A stretch of 28,089 nucleotides of DNA. Origin: Bacteroidales bacterium (GTDB lineage Bacteria > Bacteroidota > Bacteroidia > Bacteroidales > P3). Positions 23,947 through 28,089 of the stretch are shown here, in pieces (position 1 is the first letter of the stretch; every line of letters begins with the position of its first letter). The notes beneath the pieces were generated by a model that ran no database searches, had not been told where the DNA came from, and saw nothing but the letters and a program-made list of their open reading frames with translations. Position numbers and translations under genes: made by a program. Location of the stretch: positions 1-28,089 of the forward strand of contig JAEEIS010000219.1 of NCBI GenBank assembly GCA_016281475.1. Reading direction: 5' to 3'.

Positions 23947-24990
23947 ATGAAGATTGCAGTAGTAGGAGCCACGGGACTGGTAGGTGGCGTGATGTTGCAA
24001 GTGTTGGAAGAGAGAGGTTTTGCCAAGCATGAGATATTGGCGGCAGCCTCGCCCAAGTCGGTAGGCCGACAGATAGACTTTGCCGGACGGAAGCTGACGG
24101 TGATGAGCGTGGAAGAGGCCATAGCACAGAAGCCGCAGTACGCCATCTTCTCGGCAGGAGCCTCCACCTCGCGACAGTACGCCCCGCTGTTTGCCGCCGT
24201 GGGCTGCACGGTGGTGGACAACTCGTCGTGCTGGCGGATGAATAAGGAGGTGCCGCTGGTGGTGCCGGAAATCAACATGGACACCGTCGCGCCCGACAAC
24301 CGCATCATTGCCAATCCCAACTGCTCGACCATTCAGATGGTGCTGGCGGTGTCGCGGCTGCATTGGAAGTACGGCATCAAACGCATAGTCATCTCCACCT
24401 ACCAAAGCATCACCGGCACGGGCATCAAGGCGGTGCGCCAACTGGAGGCGGAGGAGGAATTCAGCTACAGCCACCACACACCCAGCGCTCAGCTGCGCAA
24501 AACGATAGAGAAGGCTTTGGGCGACGCGTACCAGCCTGCCTACCCCAACCAGATTTATCGCAACCTGTTTCCCCATGGGGGCGACTTCCTGCCCGACGGC
24601 TACACCACCGAGGAGCAGAAGCTGGTGGACGAGACCCGCAAGATATTGGGCGACGAGACGATACAGGTGAGTGCCACGGTGGTGCGAGTGCCTGTGGTGG
24701 GCGGACACAGCGAGGCGGTGAATATTGAGTTTCACAACGAGTATGACCTCGACGAGGCGCGACAGCTGATAGCCGACACTCCGGGCGTTATCGTGTGTGA
24801 CGACCCCTCGAAGAACCTCTACCCCACCCCCGTGATGGCTCACCATAGGGACGAAGTGTTTGTGGGACGTATACGCCGCGACAGCACACAGCCGCGCACA
24901 CTCAATTTGTGGGTGGTGTCGGACAACCTGCGCAAGGGTGCCGCCACCAACGCGATACAAATTTTGGAACAACTAACTAACAAACAATAA
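23947..24990 (+). CDS. asd: Aspartate-semialdehyde dehydrogenase
   Basis: Reduces aspartyl phosphate to aspartate semialdehyde with NADPH, feeding lysine/diaminopimelate, threonine and methionine synthesis. The 347-residue length is normal. The N-terminal Rossmann motif is KIAVVGATGLVG; the catalytic cysteine is near residue 126 in NPNCSTIQM; STYQSITGTG follows near 149; the conserved histidine lies near 254 in VPVVGGHSEAVNIEFH. The start is preceded by AATAAGAAA, a weak purine-rich site. It lies 67 bases after the surface protein and 17 bases before the GldH-like lipoprotein gene, so it may share a transcript with the latter. Confidence 0.97.
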   Translation: MKIAVVGATGLVGGVMLQVLEERGFAKHEILAAASPKSVGRQIDFAGRKLTVMSVEEAIAQKPQYAIFSAGASTSRQYAPLFAAVGCTVVDNSSCWRMNKEVPLVVPEINMDTVAPDNRIIANPNCSTIQMVLAVSRLHWKYGIKRIVISTYQSITGTGIKAVRQLEAEEEFSYSHHTPSAQLRKTIEKALGDAYQPAYPNQIYRNLFPHGGDFLPDGYTTEEQKLVDETRKILGDETIQVSATVVRVPVVGGHSEAVNIEFHNEYDLDEARQLIADTPGVIVCDDPSKNLYPTPVMAHHRDEVFVGRIRRDSTQPRTLNLWVVSDNLRKGAATNAIQILEQLTNKQ

Positions 24991-25007
24991 TTCACTCACT
25001 CCACTCT

Positions 25008-25496
25008 ATGAAAACCAAACGTTTGCTCTCCATCGTGTTTGCCACATTGATATTATGCTCGTGTGGAAAGAAAGTGCTGCTCGACGACACCCGCACCTTT
25101 GCCAACGACACTTGGCTACGTTTCCAACCCGAACAGTATGAGGTGACCCCTGCCAGCACCGACGACTGCTACAACTTTATCCTCACCATCACTATCGACA
25201 CCAGCCGCTTCCACGAGAACGGTCTGCCCATCATCATGGAACTGGACAATGCCAACCACGAGAAGCGCACACTGTTCAGCACCCTGGTGCTGCGCAACCA
25301 CAACGGCAGCTGGATGGGCAAGTTTGACGACCACGGCAATCTGGTCGTCACGCAGACGGTGCGACAATACCTCTTCTTCAGCTCCAACGCCACGCATTCC
25401 CTCTCATTGGGACAGCGCACCAGCAAATACGAGATTCACGGCATCCGAAGCCTCAACCTCAAAATCGAAAAGGCAAAAATAGAATACCCAGAATAA
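25008..25496 (+). CDS. GldH-like gliding motility lipoprotein
   Basis: A 162-residue lipoprotein (MKTKRLLSIVFATLILCSC, lipobox cysteine near 19). The layout follows GldH: an early Asp/Trp segment (FANDTWLRFQ), a YNFILTITIDTSRF strand, a central GSWMGKFDDHGN turn (GldH has GKWLGKG), and a C-terminal GIRSLNLKIEKA (GldH: GIKDVGLRIEK). GldH is an outer-membrane lipoprotein of the gliding/type IX apparatus in Bacteroidota and is found also in non-gliding gut species. Similarity is by eye and moderate. It sits 17 bases after asd. Confidence 0.6.
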   Translation: MKTKRLLSIVFATLILCSCGKKVLLDDTRTFANDTWLRFQPEQYEVTPASTDDCYNFILTITIDTSRFHENGLPIIMELDNANHEKRTLFSTLVLRNHNGSWMGKFDDHGNLVVTQTVRQYLFFSSNATHSLSLGQRTSKYEIHGIRSLNLKIEKAKIEYPE

Positions 25497-25497
25497 A

Positions 25498-25551
25498 TAG
25501 TGATTAGTGATTAGACAAATGATTGCGGCAGCCTCAATTCACTAACCACTA
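25498..25551. repeat. TAGTGATTAGTG inverted word repeat after the GldH-like gene
   Basis: tagtgattagtg (25498-25509) pairs with cactaaccacta (25540-25551) at 11 of 12 positions, with the mismatch compatible with a G-U pair. It directly follows the stop codon at 25494-25496 and ends just before mobile element A. It has the same architecture as the hairpins at 5262 and 16447 with a different word. Confidence 0.65.
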
Positions 25552-25553
25552 AC

Positions 25554-25766
25554 GGGGACTTCTATTAATCACCTCGGAGAGGTGAGACTATTCATAACGT
25601 TGCGGAGGTCGAGAGCAGAGCCGAACTTGTTCGGGCTATGCCGAGATGTAGCAACGTCTCGAAGAAACACGGTACAAGCCGAAGGCGCAGTGCCGTGACA
25701 CTCAGCCATCTGAGAACTGCGTCCCGAAGGGACGCGACATATATACAGAATTTATAGAACCCGCCT
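25554..25766. mobile_element. MITE-like element A, 213 bp, TAAC target duplication
   Basis: The element begins GGGGACTTCTATTAAT and ends with the reverse complement of GGCGGGTTCTATAAAT. TAAC stands on both sides (25550-25553 and 25767-25770). It is about 98% identical to element B at 27678-27890, with four differences by eye. There is no transposase gene inside; the interior holds at least five short hairpins, including TCACCTC-gga-GAGGTGA and GCGTCCC-gaa-GGGACGC. It ends 13 bases before the uvrC start codon, so it occupies the uvrC promoter region. Confidence 0.8.
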
Positions 25767-25779
25767 AACTTCAATCCCC

Positions 25780-27603
25780 ATGATCGACTCCTCCATCAAC
25801 AAGCATATCGACCGCATTGCCCTCAAGCTGAAGACTATTCCCGAGAATCCAGGAGTATATCAGCACCTCGACGAGGAGGGCAACGTCATCTATGTGGGCA
25901 AGGCGCGCAACCTGCAACGGAGGGTCAGTTCCTATTTCTCACACTACGAGGACAAGAGCGCCAAGATACGGATGCTGGTGCGCCACATCTACGACATCCG
26001 CGTCACCGTGGTAGCCACCGAGGTGGACGCACTGCTGCTGGAGAACAACCTCATCAAACGCTACCAGCCACGCTACAACAGCATGCTCAAGGACGACAAG
26101 TCCTATCCCTACCTCTGCATCACCGACGAGGAGTACCCCCGACTGCTCTTCACCCGCAACCACCACGTCAAGGGGCAGTACTTCGGCCCCTACCCCAACC
26201 AGCGCATCATGCGTGAGCTGCAAGACATCATCGACCAGCTCTTCTCCTACCGCAAGTGCAACAAGATGCAGCACAAGCCATGCATGAAGCACCAGATAGG
26301 TCTTTGCAAAGCCCCCTGCGCAGGGAAGCAAAGCCACGAGGAATACATGGCGGACATCGAGAATATCCGTCGCATACTGAAAGGCGACTTTGCCGACATC
26401 CTAGAAGAGATGAAACGCCAAATGCTCTCACTGGCCGACCAACTGCGTTTTGAAGAGGCGGAGATGGTCAAACGCCGCATCCGACGGCTGGAAGAATACC
26501 AAAGCCGCTCCACCGTGGTCAACACCTCGGTGAAGGACGTGGATGTCTTTGGCATCGTGTCGGACGAGAAGTACGCCTACGTCAATATGATGCGCATCAA
26601 GAACGGCAGCATCATCTACAGTTTTTCCCACGAGATACGCAAACAGCTTGACGAGACCGACGAGGAGCTGCTTGCCACCGTCATCCCCACCCTGCACGAG
26701 CGCACCGAGAGCACCGCCCGCGAGGCAGTGCTGCCCTTCCGGGTGGCCGACCTGCCCGAAGAATATCTCAAACAGACCGTCCCCACCCGTGGCGACCGTC
26801 TGCAGCTGCTCGAGCTCTCCATGCGCAACGTCAAGGCCTACCAACTACAGTGCCGTCACCAACGCGCCTTAGTCAATCCCGACGAGGGCGAGCTGCACCG
26901 CAAGCACCAGCACCTGCTCGAGCGCATACAAAAGGCGTTGAACCTGCCCATGCTGCCCGTCAATATCGAGTGCTTCGACAACTCCAACATACAGGGAGCC
27001 TACCCCGTGGCAGCTATGGTGCGCTTCACCAACGGCAAGCCCAACCGCAAGGAGTATCGCAAATTCAACATCAAGACCGTCGAAGGCCCCGACGACTACG
27101 CCTCTATGGCGGAGGTTATTTTTAGGCGATACAAACGCCTCTCCGACGAGGGGCAACCTCTGCCCCAACTGCTGGTTGTCGACGGTGGTGCGGGACAGAT
27201 GGAAGTGGCACGACAGGTCATCCAAGATCAGCTGCACCTCGAAATCCCCATCGCAGGCCTTGCCAAAGACGACCGCCACCACACCTCCGAGCTCCTCTAC
27301 GGTTTCCCTCCCAAGGTGGTAGGCCTCAAGCCCACCGACCCCCTCTTCCATCTGTTGGAACAGATACAAAACGAGGTCCACCGCTTTGCCATCACCTTCC
27401 ACCGCCACAAGCGCAGCCGTGGCACCCTCCGCACCCAGCTCACCGACATCCCCGGCATCGGCGACAAAACCGCCCGCGACCTACTCCTCAAATTCGGCAG
27501 CGTCAAAGAAGTGCGCCTACAGACCGAAGCCGACCTCGCCAAAGTGGTCGGCCCCGCCAAAGCCAAAGCCGTCATCGCCTACTTCGCCACGCAGCAAGTC
27601 TAA
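25780..27603 (+). CDS. uvrC: Excinuclease ABC subunit C
   Basis: Makes both incisions in nucleotide excision repair with UvrA and UvrB. The 607-residue protein has the GIY-YIG nuclease domain at the N-terminus (PGVYQHLDEEGNVIYVGKAR), a four-cysteine-like segment (CNKMQHKPCMKHQIGLCKAPC), the UVR UvrB-binding helix near 205-240 (LADQLRFEEAEMVKRRI), the RNase H-like second nuclease (IECFDNSNIQGAYPV and LLVVDGGAGQMEVA), and a C-terminal helix-hairpin-helix pair (LTDIPGIGDKTARDLLLKFG). All expected parts are intact. Mobile element A lies 13 bases upstream and element B 74 bases downstream. A second, broken copy of its last 20 codons is at 27947. Confidence 0.97.
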   Translation: MIDSSINKHIDRIALKLKTIPENPGVYQHLDEEGNVIYVGKARNLQRRVSSYFSHYEDKSAKIRMLVRHIYDIRVTVVATEVDALLLENNLIKRYQPRYNSMLKDDKSYPYLCITDEEYPRLLFTRNHHVKGQYFGPYPNQRIMRELQDIIDQLFSYRKCNKMQHKPCMKHQIGLCKAPCAGKQSHEEYMADIENIRRILKGDFADILEEMKRQMLSLADQLRFEEAEMVKRRIRRLEEYQSRSTVVNTSVKDVDVFGIVSDEKYAYVNMMRIKNGSIIYSFSHEIRKQLDETDEELLATVIPTLHERTESTAREAVLPFRVADLPEEYLKQTVPTRGDRLQLLELSMRNVKAYQLQCRHQRALVNPDEGELHRKHQHLLERIQKALNLPMLPVNIECFDNSNIQGAYPVAAMVRFTNGKPNRKEYRKFNIKTVEGPDDYASMAEVIFRRYKRLSDEGQPLPQLLVVDGGAGQMEVARQVIQDQLHLEIPIAGLAKDDRHHTSELLYGFPPKVVGLKPTDPLFHLLEQIQNEVHRFAITFHRHKRSRGTLRTQLTDIPGIGDKTARDLLLKFGSVKEVRLQTEADLAKVVGPAKAKAVIAYFATQQV

Positions 27604-27677
27604 CCCTACCGTTTTGGCACACCCCCAACACCCCTACTTGGTCTATTTTCTGGATTATAATCCAAAAAATATATATA

Positions 27678-27890
27678 GGGGACTTCTATAAATCACCTCG
27701 GAGAGGTGAGACTATTCACAACGTTGCGGAGGTCGAGAGCAGAGCCGAACTTGTTCGGGCTATGCCGAGATGTAGCAACGTCTCGAAGAAACACCGTACA
27801 AGCCGAAGGCGCAGTGCCGTGACACTCAGCCATCTGAGAACTGCGTCCCGAAGGGACGCGACATATATACAGAATTTATAGAACCCACCT
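27678..27890. mobile_element. MITE-like element B, 213 bp, TATA target duplication
   Basis: Same ends and interior as element A. The left end GGGGACTTCTATAAAT and the reverse complement of the right end GGTGGGTTCTATAAAT agree at 13 of 16 positions. TATA lies outside both ends (27674-27677 and 27891-27894). One difference from A (cacggtac to caccgtac) breaks a pair in a predicted stem. The stretch 27604-27677 between uvrC and this element holds nothing recognisable. Confidence 0.8.
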
Positions 27891-27946
27891 ATAGTCAATC
27901 TAAGGTGCCGGACAGTTTGATTCTTTGATTCTGAACGGCACATATA

Positions 27947-28008
27947 GCCAAGATAGTCGGCCCGCCAAAGCCAAAGCCATCCTCGCCTACTTCGCCACGC
28001 AGCAATAA
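27947..28008 (+). pseudogene. Diverged, frameshifted duplicate of the uvrC 3' end
   Basis: The bases after mobile element B repeat the last 20 codons of uvrC (27538-27597) with several substitutions and one missing C in a CCCC run. Restoring that base gives AKIVGPAKAKAILAYFATQQ and then a stop, against AKVVGPAKAKAVIAYFATQQ in the intact gene. The three amino-acid changes are conservative (V to I, V to I, I to L), so this tail belonged to a functional but diverged uvrC allele rather than arising by fresh duplication. Confidence 0.85.
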
Positions 28009-28010
28009 TA

Positions 28011-28038
28011 GTTGCGGGCAGCGGAGACTGCCCGCAAC
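28011..28038 (+). terminator. Strong hairpin after the uvrC tail remnant (terminator candidate)
   Basis: GTTGCGGGCA (28011-28020) and TGCCCGCAAC (28029-28038) form a perfect 10-bp stem with an 8-base loop, two bases after the remnant's stop codon. A T-containing stretch follows but not a continuous T run. It was probably the original end of the uvrC transcription unit. Bases 28039-28089 show nothing else. Confidence 0.6.
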
Positions 28039-28089
28039 AAGGTTTAACGTTTTAATAAATTAATTATCCTGAACGGGGCGTACAGAGAA

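Noticed and set aside
25592..25774. Short minus-strand open frame in element A, repeated at 27716-27943
   Set aside because: It lies within a hairpin-rich repeat, reads through paired stems, and has no start signal or family; it is an artefact of the repeat.

Overview
The window reads as chromosomal DNA of an uncultured, probably gut-associated, Bacteroidales-type bacterium (Bacteroidota). The signs are type IX secretion (T9SS) C-terminal sorting domains, a GldH-like lipoprotein, many short lipoproteins, an F0 subunit a with a long secreted N-terminal domain, a DUF2723 membrane protein, and Bacteroidota-style promoters (TTTG ... TAnnTTTG) with few Shine-Dalgarno sites. Coding DNA is fairly GC-rich and gaps are AT-rich. 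I cannot name a species.

The layout has two arms that diverge at about 18.4 kb. The left arm (1-18,311) is transcribed leftwards: argS, an acyl-ACP thioesterase, a CtpA-type protease, a decayed insertion scar, an arginine deiminase, a DUF2723 protein, a small ribbon-helix-helix-like protein, atpB, pgk, a beta-barrel protein, an S41 lipoprotein, an outer-membrane-type lipoprotein, ygiQ, and a lipoprotein cut by the window start. Two ATGA stop/start overlaps and gaps of 7-20 bases mark translationally coupled or operonic blocks. The right arm (18,464-27,603) is transcribed rightwards: a membrane pyrophosphatase (hppA), a large T9SS type-B surface protein, asd, a GldH-like lipoprotein and uvrC. 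Most functions are housekeeping (glycolysis, translation, energy coupling, fatty-acid release, amino-acid synthesis, DNA repair) mixed with cell-envelope proteins.

The unusual material is between the genes. Three short elements (13,069-13,248; 25,554-25,766; 27,678-27,890) share about 16-base terminal inverted repeats and each is flanked by its own 4-base direct repeat (TTAA, TAAC, TATA). They look like non-autonomous transposable elements. Two of them are nearly identical, are full of hairpins and bracket uvrC. A second, diverged and frameshifted copy of the uvrC 3' end lies beyond the downstream element. At 13.2-14.0 kb a frameshifted T9SS cargo-protein tail, a hairpin-rich repeat and the C-terminal end of an IS4-type transposase form a composite scar.

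Many gaps also carry short AT-rich words repeated in tandem and then again in reverse complement, so each gap can fold into a long hairpin. The word differs from gap to gap while the architecture stays the same. I found no CRISPR array, tRNA or rRNA. Nothing here is a clear defence or biosynthetic system; the mobile-element family and the gap hairpins are the best candidates for something undescribed.
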